Shown here in pieces: positions 8,557-16,038 of a DNA stretch of 64,000 nt. The stretch's first letter is position 1. Every line of letters starts with the position of its first letter. A model generated the notes under the pieces. The model was not told the DNA's origin, did no database searches, and saw nothing but the letters and a program-made list of their open reading frames with translations. This DNA comes from Adlercreutzia caecimuris B7 (GTDB taxonomy: Bacteria; Actinomycetota; Coriobacteriia; Coriobacteriales; Eggerthellaceae). The stretch lies in contig NZ_KE159646.1 in NCBI RefSeq assembly GCF_000403355.2, forward strand, positions 1,268,258 to 1,332,257, in the 5' to 3' direction. Made by a program: the position numbers and the translations under genes.

Positions 8557-9579
8557 ATGCCGGCCATCATCACCCACGATCTGTTCGCCAAGGACATCTA
8601 CGGCACCGCCTTCGAGTCCATCGGGGGCACTCGTGACGAGGCCGAGGCGTTCCTGCTCGGCAACCAGGGGCCCGATCCACTCTTCTTCGTCGGCGCCGAT
8701 GCGCGCTACCTCGCCTGGCGCGATTTGGGAAGCGCCCTGCACCGCCGCCAGCCGGCCGAGCTGCTCGTCGCCTTCAAGCGGGCCGTCCCGCATCTTGCGC
8801 CCCCGGCGCGCTCTACTGCGCGAGCCTATGTGCTGGGCTTTGCCTGCCACTACCTGCTCGACCGCACCGTGCACCCGCTGGTGTTCGGCCAGGAGCGCAT
8901 GTTGACCAGCGCCGGAGTGGAGGGGCTCACCCCCGATGACCACAGCGAGGTGCATGCGGTCATCGAAACCGATCTGGACGAGCTGGCGCTTGCCGCCAAG
9001 CGCGGCGAGACCGTCGCCAGCTTCAATCCGGCCCGTTCCATCCTGAAGGGCAGCGACGCCATGCTCTCGATCGTCTCGCGCCTGTACGCCGAGGCGGTAG
9101 GCAATACCCTCGGCGCATCGATTCCCGAGAACCTGTTCCGCGCCTCTGTGCGCGCCGACCGCATCGCCCAGCGCGTGCTCTACTCGCCGTCGGGAGCGAA
9201 ACGTCGGGCACTGGGCGTCCTCGAGCGCGCCGTGCGCCCCCATTCGATGCTGGCGGCCCTGAGCCACCGCGGCGGCGAGCGAACCGAGACGCCCTTCGCC
9301 AACGGGAACGGCGAGCCATGGGCCGACCCCTTCACCGGCCAGATGCGCGCCGAGAGCTTCTGGGATCTGTACGAGACCGCCCGATCCGAGGCGCTTGCCG
9401 CCCTCGCGACCATGGACGACGACGAATTCGGCGACGAGGAGGCCCACCGGCTCGCCGCCGATCTGAACTTCTACGGCGAGCCGGTCGTAGCCCGCATCAC
9501 CGCTGTCGAGAACGTTGACGGCTCCCCTGCCGCACCCGCCAAGTCCTCTCGCACCGACGAGGATGCGCCCGCATGCTAG
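8557..9579 (+). CDS. Zinc-dependent phospholipase C family protein
   Basis: A 340-residue protein resembling the zinc-dependent PLC/S1-P1 nuclease-like family found in Firmicutes and Coriobacteriia. Supporting motifs are an N-terminal His in 'IITHDLFAKDIYG', 'LGNQGPDPLFF', a central HxxxD in 'FACHYLLDRTVHP', and 'DDHSEVHAVIETDLDE' with paired HxxxE and Asp residues. These are the kind of His/Asp/Glu ligands that build a trinuclear zinc site. There is no signal peptide, so it appears cytoplasmic, unlike secreted phospholipases. The natural substrate is unknown. It overlaps the following TRIC gene by 7 bases, implying translational coupling and a functional link to the membrane. Confidence 0.75.
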   Translation: MPAIITHDLFAKDIYGTAFESIGGTRDEAEAFLLGNQGPDPLFFVGADARYLAWRDLGSALHRRQPAELLVAFKRAVPHLAPPARSTARAYVLGFACHYLLDRTVHPLVFGQERMLTSAGVEGLTPDDHSEVHAVIETDLDELALAAKRGETVASFNPARSILKGSDAMLSIVSRLYAEAVGNTLGASIPENLFRASVRADRIAQRVLYSPSGAKRRALGVLERAVRPHSMLAALSHRGGERTETPFANGNGEPWADPFTGQMRAESFWDLYETARSEALAALATMDDDEFGDEEAHRLAADLNFYGEPVVARITAVENVDGSPAAPAKSSRTDEDAPAC

Positions 9580-10769
9580 AGACCGCCTTCACCCTCCCCT
9601 TCTGGTTCGAGTTCGCCGCCACCGTCACCGGCGGCCTGTCCGGCGGCATGTCGGCGGTACGCGCCCGCTACGATATCTTCGGGTGCGTGGCCATCGCCTG
9701 CATCACCGGCATGGGCGGCGGCATCATCCGCGACGTGCTGCTGCAGGAATACGGCCTGTACGCTTTCCAAAGCCCCTGGTTTCTGCTCTCGTGCGCCGTG
9801 GCCGGCGTGATCGTCTTCTACTTCGGCAAGCTGGCCACCTACCTCGATCCCATCGTCGACCTGCTCGACAACATCTCGGTAGCGCTGTGGGCCATCATCG
9901 GTGCCTCGAAGAGCCTCTCGGCCGGCCTCGGCATCATCCCCTCGGTCGTGCTCGGCACCATTACCGCCATCGGCGGCGGCATCTCCCGCGACGTGCTCAT
10001 GAACCGTGCGCCCGTGGCCTTCCAAACCGGCCCCATCTACGGCAGCGCGGCGCTCATCGGCTGCATCGTGTACTGCCCGCTAAAGGCCAACGGCATCCTG
10101 CCCGACTCGGCGGGGTTCCTGTGCGCTATGCTCATCATGGCCCTGCGCTACCTGTCGCTCATCTTAGGTTGGCGCACCAAGCCGCCGCGCGACTACTCCG
10201 ACCGCGTCGTGGAAAGCGTCGTGCGGCCGGCCCGATTCATCGCCCGCAAGGTGCACGTGCCCATGGGAAAAACCGCCCGCGAGCGCCAGGGCAGCACGCG
10301 TTTGGAACGCTTCAAGCGCCAGGGCAAGCGCCTCTACGACCGCTTGAGCGGCCGATGGATGGACGAGACCGGCGAGCAGATGCAGCCCACGGTGCTCATG
10401 GACAAGCTGGAGCTTCCCATCGTGGATGCCGAGAAGGCATCGCCCGGCGCAGAGAGCGACGAGGCGCAGGCGACAGGGCCCGAGCCCGATCCGTCCGACC
10501 GCCTCTTCGTCGATCGCGACGAACTGTACCGCATCATCGGGCTTTCCCCCGATCCCGAGCCTATCGAGGAGCCCGATCCCTTCGAGCCCCAGACTCCCGA
10601 GCCGGCCCGCCATCGCTCCAAGAGCCAGGTGAAAGCCGGCAACCCCCGCGCCCGCAAGAAAGCGGAGACGGAGGCGCACGAGCCAACGGCCCCGAATCTC
10701 CGAGACGCCGAGGCCGGGAAAGACGCTGGGGCCGCCCCCAACGAACAGGCCCCCGATCCAACTGATTAG
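9573..10769 (+). CDS. TRIC cation channel family protein with long cytoplasmic tail
   Basis: A 398-residue protein whose first about 205 residues form two repeats of three hydrophobic helices typical of the bacterial UPF0126/YicG (TRIC) family. Each repeat carries the glycine-rich motif: 'GMGGGIIRDVLLQ' and 'AIGGGISRDVLMN'. TRIC proteins form trimeric monovalent-cation channels; some UPF0126 members have been linked to glycine or other small-solute uptake. Unusually, about 190 further residues follow, first basic (HVPMGKTARERQ) then acidic and Pro/Ala-rich, with no recognisable domain; most bacterial homologues stop near residue 210. The ATG at 9573 overlaps the stop of the upstream phospholipase-like gene. 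Confidence 0.8.
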   Translation: MLETAFTLPFWFEFAATVTGGLSGGMSAVRARYDIFGCVAIACITGMGGGIIRDVLLQEYGLYAFQSPWFLLSCAVAGVIVFYFGKLATYLDPIVDLLDNISVALWAIIGASKSLSAGLGIIPSVVLGTITAIGGGISRDVLMNRAPVAFQTGPIYGSAALIGCIVYCPLKANGILPDSAGFLCAMLIMALRYLSLILGWRTKPPRDYSDRVVESVVRPARFIARKVHVPMGKTARERQGSTRLERFKRQGKRLYDRLSGRWMDETGEQMQPTVLMDKLELPIVDAEKASPGAESDEAQATGPEPDPSDRLFVDRDELYRIIGLSPDPEPIEEPDPFEPQTPEPARHRSKSQVKAGNPRARKKAETEAHEPTAPNLRDAEAGKDAGAAPNEQAPDPTD

Positions 10770-10785
10770 CAGTCTGAGCACAGCA

Positions 10786-10816
10786 CGAGGGTCCCGGCAC
10801 GGTGCCGGGACCCTCG
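10786..10816. terminator. Bidirectional terminator
   Basis: A perfect 14-bp stem (CGAGGGTCCCGGCA / TGCCGGGACCCTCG) with a 3-base loop lies between the convergent TRIC and DUF47 genes, 17 bases after the TRIC stop. A short CCTTTGC tail follows on the plus strand. The strength of the stem makes termination in both directions likely. Confidence 0.8.
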
Positions 10817-10870
10817 CCTTTGCAACGCATTCTTGTGCAGCGCCCCTACAAGGATGAGGCGCCCGAAGCG

Positions 10871-11500
10871 CTACATGTTCTTCAGCAGGATGGTGCTCAT
10901 GAGATCGGCCGTGTGCTCGCAGGCATCGCAGCAGCTTTCCATATGATCGTAGAGGCGCGACCATTTCAGCACGTGCACCGGCTCGTCGGCATGGTTCACG
11001 TGCAGGTTGCGGATAACTTCCACGTACAGCGTGTCGGCCTCGTCCTCGTAGTTGCTCACCTCGATGACCAGCTGCTTGAAGCTCTTGGAGCGCTTGAAGT
11101 TGCGGAAGTCCTCCATGGCCACGTGCACCGCCTTGCAGGACCTGCGGATGAGCGTGGCGAAGCGCTTGGCATCGTCGGGGATCTGGTGCACGTCGTACAT
11201 GTACAGGTACTGGAGCACATCCTCCATCTCGTCGAGGATGTTGTCGAGGGCCTGGGCCAAAGCCACGATGTCCTCGCGATCGAACGGCGGCATGAAATCG
11301 CCGGCCACCTGCTTGTAGATATCGTGGTTGATGGTGTCGCCACCGTGCTCCAGCTCGTGGGCCTCCTCCAACATGGGGCGCAGGGCCGCGGCATCGGTGA
11401 ACTCGTCCATGGCGCGGATGAGCACGCCGGCCTCCTGGACGGCCAGATCGGACAGCTCCTCGTAGGCGCTGAAATAATCGTACTTGTGCTTCTTACCCAC
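10871..11500 (-). CDS. DUF47/PhoU-like phosphate transport accessory protein
   Basis: A 209-residue all-helical protein of the DUF47 (PhoU-like) family. The repeated PhoU-type acidic metal-binding signatures appear in 'EEAHELEHGGDTINHDIY' and 'YEDEADTLYVEVIRN', each with the E..(H/D)..D pattern. DUF47 proteins are usually encoded beside Pit transporters and are thought to regulate them. Here the pit gene ends with only 18 bases between the two, so they form one operon with pit first. The start codon is GTG at 11500, preceded by AAAGGAGAACACA. Homologues are 205-215 residues, so the gene is full length. Confidence 0.9.
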   Translation of the reverse strand: MGKKHKYDYFSAYEELSDLAVQEAGVLIRAMDEFTDAAALRPMLEEAHELEHGGDTINHDIYKQVAGDFMPPFDREDIVALAQALDNILDEMEDVLQYLYMYDVHQIPDDAKRFATLIRRSCKAVHVAMEDFRNFKRSKSFKQLVIEVSNYEDEADTLYVEVIRNLHVNHADEPVHVLKWSRLYDHMESCCDACEHTADLMSTILLKNM

Positions 11501-11518
11501 TGTGTTCTCCTTTTCGCG

Positions 11519-12574
11519 TTACAGGATCATAAGAAACAACTTCGCGCAGATGTAGCCGAGGATGCCGCAGCCGGGGAAGGTGAGCACCCACGTCTTCACC
11601 ATGTCGATGGCAATGGACCACTTCACGCTCTTGGGGCTCTTGGCCGCTCCCACGCCCATGATGGCCGTGGTGTTGGTGTGGGTGGTCGAAACGGGAAGGC
11701 CGCCGAAGGTGGCCAAGAAAAGGCTCACGAACGTGGACAGGGACGCGGCAAAGCCCTGGAAGGCCTCAAGCTTCACCATATCCATGCCAACGGACTTGAT
11801 GATGCGCTCGCCGCCCACGGCAGTACCGAAGCCCATGTTGAACGCGCAGAAGATCATGAGCCACATGGGCATGGCCACGCCGGAGAGGTCCATACCCATG
11901 CCGGCAGTCATCATGATAGCCAGCATGAAGATGGACATGAACTTCTGACCGTCCTGGGCCCCGTGCATGAAGGCCACCGCGGCCCCCGAGCCCACCTGGG
12001 CCCACTTGAAGAAGCGGTTGGCCCGAACCCGGTCGGCATTGCGGAACAGCCGTCCGATAATCTTGTAGTTGATCCAGCCGAGGCCGAAACCGAGCAGAGT
12101 GGACAGCAAGATGCCGTAAATCACTTTCATCCATTCCGCCCCGTTGATAGCATCCAAGCTGCCCTGCACGGCGATGGCCGCGCCGGTAAGGCCGGCGATG
12201 AGCGAGTGGGATTGGGAGGTGGGGATGCCGAACCACCAAGCCGCCGCCCCCCACACGATAATGGCCACCATGGCCGCCATAAGAGCCGTCAGCGCCTGAT
12301 GGGAGTCGCCGCCGAAGTCCACCATGGAGAAGATGGTGTGGGCTACGGCCGTGGACACGAGGGACACGAGCAGAAGCCCGAGGAAGTTGAAGACGGCCGC
12401 CATGATGATGGCGTGACGCGGCTTCATGGCACGGGTTGAAACCGCCGTGGCAATGGCATTAGGGGCATCGGTGGCGCCATTCACGACGATAACGCCGATA
12501 TTGAGCAGCGTTACCACCATCAAAATAGGGTTCTGCATCAACTCGGAGAGGAAAAAAGTCCACTCGATGGTCAC
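11519..12574 (-). CDS. pit: Inorganic phosphate transporter, Pit family
   Basis: A 351-residue membrane protein with about 10 hydrophobic segments. The N-terminal PiT signature is 'NGATDAPNAIATAVSTRAM' (32-50), with a second copy-like motif in the C-terminal half ('FGGLPVSTTHTNTTAIMG'). Pit proteins import metal-phosphate complexes using the proton gradient. GTG start at 12574 follows GGAAGGAACTCC. The downstream DUF47 gene is its usual partner. A TTGCCG-16-TAGACT promoter is visible just upstream. No PhoB/PhoP box was recognised. Confidence 0.92.
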   Translation of the reverse strand: MTIEWTFFLSELMQNPILMVVTLLNIGVIVVNGATDAPNAIATAVSTRAMKPRHAIIMAAVFNFLGLLLVSLVSTAVAHTIFSMVDFGGDSHQALTALMAAMVAIIVWGAAAWWFGIPTSQSHSLIAGLTGAAIAVQGSLDAINGAEWMKVIYGILLSTLLGFGLGWINYKIIGRLFRNADRVRANRFFKWAQVGSGAAVAFMHGAQDGQKFMSIFMLAIMMTAGMGMDLSGVAMPMWLMIFCAFNMGFGTAVGGERIIKSVGMDMVKLEAFQGFAASLSTFVSLFLATFGGLPVSTTHTNTTAIMGVGAAKSPKSVKWSIAIDMVKTWVLTFPGCGILGYICAKLFLMIL

Positions 12575-12623
12575 GGAGTTCCTTCCAACGGACGGTCAAG
12601 GGCCGAAAATGCGCACCGTATTA

Positions 12624-12651
12624 AGTCTAACCTATGACAGCCTGTCGGCAA
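12624..12651 (-). promoter_or_regulatory. Promoter of pit-DUF47 operon
   Basis: On the minus strand TTGCCG (12651-12646) and TAGACT (12629-12624) are 16 bases apart. The start would be near 12617, giving a short leader of about 40 bases. Confidence 0.5.
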
Positions 12652-12753
12652 GACAGATCGCCATATTTTTTCATCATCCTGGAAAAGTTCGTCGAAGATG
12701 CCCCATCCGGCCAGACGATGCCGACCGCGCGCCCCGAAAACAACTCCGCCGCT

Positions 12754-13428
12754 CTACTCCGGGTCGCCGTAGAGGGCGAAGACGCGACGGCGCTCGGCGC
12801 CGATGGTGGTGAGGCTGTTATGGCCGGGAAGAACTGCCGTGTCGTCGGGCAGCGCCGCGAGCTTCTTGAGCGACGCGCGCATATCGGCCATCGATCCGCC
12901 CTCGAAGTCGGTGCGGCCGATGGTGCCGGCGAACAGGGTGTCGCCGGAGATAAGCACCGGCAGCCCCTCGGGGTGGTTGCCGAACTGCGGGATATCGAAC
13001 AGGCAGAGGGAGCCGGGGGTGTGCCCCGGGGTCTCGATGACCTTCCACTTCATGGAACCCACCTCCACGATGTCGCCCTGGGCCACGGTGCGATCCACCG
13101 GGCAGGGCACCCCGCGGGTGGACAAGTCGGCGTCGGAGGGGCGCTCGATCTGGGGCGCGTCGGCCGCGCTCGCAATGACCGGGGCGCCCGTGGCCTCGCG
13201 CAGCTCGGCGGCGGCGCCGGTGTGGTCGAAGTGCCCATGGGTGAGCACGATGGCGTCCACCCGCGCCCCGTCGAGGGCGGCCATAATCTTGTCAGCCGAG
13301 CAGCTCGGGTCGACCACCATAGTGCCCTCGCCGTCGGAGATGATGTACACGTTGTTGGCGAGCACGCCCATGACCAGGTACTTCACATCGACGCAAAGCC
13401 CGCTTACCTCATACAGATCCATTGCCAT
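12754..13428 (-). CDS. MBL-fold metallohydrolase (glyoxalase II-like)
   Basis: A 224-residue metallo-beta-lactamase-fold hydrolase. The zinc motif 'THGHFDHTG' gives H64, H66, D68 and H69; further ligands are the His in 'ETPGHTPGSLCLF', the Asp in 'ISGDTLF' and the His in 'LPGHNSLT'. This is the layout of the YcbL/GloB-like hydrolases, which cleave thioesters such as lactoyl-thiols, but the exact substrate cannot be assigned. The ATG at 13428 follows GAAAGGCTGAACG. It lies downstream of rel on the same strand with a 160-base gap that holds a hairpin repeat, an arrangement frequent in Gram-positives (rel-dtd-MBL), here without dtd. Confidence 0.88.
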   Translation of the reverse strand: MAMDLYEVSGLCVDVKYLVMGVLANNVYIISDGEGTMVVDPSCSADKIMAALDGARVDAIVLTHGHFDHTGAAAELREATGAPVIASAADAPQIERPSDADLSTRGVPCPVDRTVAQGDIVEVGSMKWKVIETPGHTPGSLCLFDIPQFGNHPEGLPVLISGDTLFAGTIGRTDFEGGSMADMRASLKKLAALPDDTAVLPGHNSLTTIGAERRRVFALYGDPE

Positions 13429-13493
13429 CGTTCAGCCTTTCGCTACCATTATCCGTGACTCATCGGGGTCGGAGCCGCCGGGTATTCCGATTC

Positions 13494-13559
13494 GCTCAAA
13501 CAGTCCTCGCTTTGTGAAACAGGACATTCAGTCCTGTTTCAGTCGCTGCGGAACTCGCT
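13494..13559 (-). repeat. Dispersed hairpin repeat, copy A
   Basis: A 66-base element between rel and the MBL gene. Its core is an 11-bp perfect stem (TGAAACAGGAC / GTCCTGTTTCA, 13515-13541, loop ATTCA). On the minus strand it is flanked by GAGTTCCGCAGCGA and AGCGAGGACTGTTTGAGC. The same order of flank, stem and flank recurs at 32593-32656 with different but still paired stem bases. It could act as terminator, mRNA-processing hairpin or a REP-like mobile element; there is no T-run. Confidence 0.65.
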
Positions 13560-13589
13560 CGGTCGAAACACCCGCCGTCTCCTCTACAC

Positions 13590-15980
13590 TCAACTCTTCT
13601 TGGATGCTCCTTGGGGCATCATTCTATGGGCATCGAAGACGCCGTCCACCTCGGTGAGGCGCTTTGTCATCCTCTCGATAACCGGCAGATCGCTCACCTG
13701 GAACAAAAAGCGCATCTCCACCATGCCGTCGCGGTGGGTAGTGGTGTTGCACGACAGCACGTTGGCCCCCATCTCGGAGATGACCCGGGTCACGTCCAGA
13801 AGCAGGCTCATGCGGTCGAGGGCCTCCACATAGATTTCCACCTGGTAGGTGGCCGCCGCCGAGGGCGTACCCTCCCATTCCACCTCGATGATACGCTCGG
13901 GGTGCCGCTTCAGATCGAGCGCATTGGGGCAGTCGGCCCGGTGCACCGACACGCCGCGCCCGCGGGTCACGAACCCTAAGATCTCGTCGCCCGGCACCGG
14001 GTTGCAGCAGCGCGACAGGCGCACGAGCACGTCATCGACGCCCTTCACCACGATACCCTGGGACGTATGGGTCTCGTGCTTCTTGGGACGCTTCACGCTC
14101 GTGAGCATAGGGGGCATGATGCCCGTGGAGGACGCCGAAGATCCCACGTTGGGCTTGCCGGCTTCCTCGTTTCCCTTGTCCACGAGAATCTTCAGCAGGC
14201 GGTTGCTTACATGCTGGGCCCGCTCCTTCCCCGCTCCCACCTGCACGAACATATCGTCGGGATCCTTGAAGCCCATGGCCTCCGCCACCAGCTTCAGCGC
14301 TCGCAGCGACTGCGCGTTGGAGATGCCCAGGCCGTGCTTGCGCATCTCGCGGGCAAGCATATCGCGGCCCATCTGCAAGTCGTCGGAGCGCGTTACCTTC
14401 GAGAAGTACGACCGGATCTTCGAGCGTGCGCTGGGGGTCTTCACCAGGTTCAGCCAGTCGCGGGAGGGCCCGGCGCTCTTCTGGGTGAGGATCTCCACGC
14501 GGTCGCCCACCTGCAGCTTGTAGGACAAGGGCACGATGGAGCCGTTCACCTTCGCGCCCACGCAGTGGTTGCCCACCTCGGTGTGGATGGCGTAGGCAAA
14601 ATCAATGGGGGTGGAGCCGGCCCGCAGGGAGATGACCTCGCCCTGGGGCGTGAACACGAACACCTCGGTGTTGTCGAGGTCCATCTTCAACGACTTGAGG
14701 AATTCGCGGGAGTCCTCGGTCTCGTCCTGCCAGTCCACCATCTGGCGCAGCCAGGCGAGCTGGGCGTCCAGATTGTCGGCAGCACCCGGGCGCGAGCCGC
14801 CCGTCTCCTTGTAGCGCCAGTGGGCCGCCACGCCGTATTCGGAGTTGCGGTGCATCTCCTCGGTGCGGATCTGCACCTCCAAGGGCCGGCCCGTCGGGCC
14901 CATGACCGTCGTGTGCAGCGACTGGTACATGTTGAACTTCGGCATGGCGATGTAGTCTTTGAAGCGGCCCGGCATAGGGTGCCAAATGGTGTGCACGGCG
15001 CCGAGGGCCGAGTAGCAGTCCTTCACCGAACTCGTGATGATGCGCACGGCGATGAGGTCGTAGATCTCCGAGAAGCCCTTGCCCTTCTTCGTCATCTTCT
15101 GGTAGATGGAGTACAAATGCTTCGGCCGACCCATGATCTGGGCGGTGATGCCGAGCTTGTCCATCTCGTCGTGGAGCACCGCGATAACATCGGCCAGGTA
15201 CTTCTCGCGCTCGGCGCGTGACTCGGTGACCATGCGGCTGACCTGCTTGTACTTATTGGGTTCCAGGTAGAAGAACGACAGGTCCTCAAGCTCCCACTTG
15301 ATGGAGTTGATGCCGAGGCGGTGCGCGATGGGCGCGTAGATCTCCAGGGTCTCGCGGGACTTGAAGATGCGCCGATCCTCCCGCAGGGCCGCGAGCGTAC
15401 GCATGTTGTGCAGGCGGTCGGCCAGCTTGATGACGATGACGCGGATGTCCTTGGACATGGCCACGAACATCTTGCGGATGGTGGCCGCCTGCTCGTCGGT
15501 GAGGCTCTCCACCTCGATGCGGGTGATCTTGGTGACGCCCTCCACGAGCGCGCGCACCTGGGGGTTGAAGGCGTGCTCCACCTCCTCGGCGGTCACCTTC
15601 GTGTCCTCCACGGTGTCGTGGAGCAGCGCCGCGCAGATGGTTTCCGCGTCCATGCGCAAATCGGCCAGGATGATGCCCACCTCGATGGGATGGATGATGA
15701 ACGGCTCGCCGGACTTGCGGCACTGGCCCGCGTGGGCCGTGCGCGCGAACTCGAAGGCGCGCGCGAGCATAGCCTCCTCCGCAGCGTCCATGTAGGCGCC
15801 CGTCAGCCGCGCGAGCTCGGCAAAGCGGTCCTCGGGCGTGCTCGCCGCCGAAACCGCCGACTGGCCCGTGGGGTCGGGACGGCCCAGGAGGGCGTCCACG
15901 GTCTGCTTGGTGGCCGACCCCTCGGCCACGGCCGCGGGCGTCACTCCGCGGTAGGGCATATCTTCCTTCTCGGCGCTCAC
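13590..15980 (-). CDS. relA: Bifunctional (p)ppGpp synthetase/hydrolase (Rel/SpoT)
   Basis: A full-length long RSH enzyme of about 796 residues. Order of domains: HD hydrolase ('PFIIHPIEVG', then 'LLHDTVEDT' with the catalytic His-Asp near residue 121), synthetase ('YDLIAVRIITSSVKDCY', 'GRFKDYIAMPKFNMYQSLHT'), TGS ('VFVFTPQGEVISLRAGSTPID'), a zinc-finger-like region ('LVRLSRCCNPVPGDEILGF') and a C-terminal ACT domain. The RFKD in the synthetase loop is the RxKD form typical of bifunctional enzymes rather than the ExDD of monofunctional RelA. I place the start at GTG 15980, after GGAGAAGGGAGGCGCCG; an upstream GTG (16004) and a downstream ATG (15959) are alternatives. recJ-recQ lies directly upstream. 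Confidence 0.95.
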   Translation of the reverse strand: MSAEKEDMPYRGVTPAAVAEGSATKQTVDALLGRPDPTGQSAVSAASTPEDRFAELARLTGAYMDAAEEAMLARAFEFARTAHAGQCRKSGEPFIIHPIEVGIILADLRMDAETICAALLHDTVEDTKVTAEEVEHAFNPQVRALVEGVTKITRIEVESLTDEQAATIRKMFVAMSKDIRVIVIKLADRLHNMRTLAALREDRRIFKSRETLEIYAPIAHRLGINSIKWELEDLSFFYLEPNKYKQVSRMVTESRAEREKYLADVIAVLHDEMDKLGITAQIMGRPKHLYSIYQKMTKKGKGFSEIYDLIAVRIITSSVKDCYSALGAVHTIWHPMPGRFKDYIAMPKFNMYQSLHTTVMGPTGRPLEVQIRTEEMHRNSEYGVAAHWRYKETGGSRPGAADNLDAQLAWLRQMVDWQDETEDSREFLKSLKMDLDNTEVFVFTPQGEVISLRAGSTPIDFAYAIHTEVGNHCVGAKVNGSIVPLSYKLQVGDRVEILTQKSAGPSRDWLNLVKTPSARSKIRSYFSKVTRSDDLQMGRDMLAREMRKHGLGISNAQSLRALKLVAEAMGFKDPDDMFVQVGAGKERAQHVSNRLLKILVDKGNEEAGKPNVGSSASSTGIMPPMLTSVKRPKKHETHTSQGIVVKGVDDVLVRLSRCCNPVPGDEILGFVTRGRGVSVHRADCPNALDLKRHPERIIEVEWEGTPSAAATYQVEIYVEALDRMSLLLDVTRVISEMGANVLSCNTTTHRDGMVEMRFLFQVSDLPVIERMTKRLTEVDGVFDAHRMMPQGASKKS

Positions 15981-16038
15981 CGGCGCCTCCCTTCTCCTTC
16001 TCACGCGGCCGGAAGGGCCGCAGAAACGTCGCTATTCC

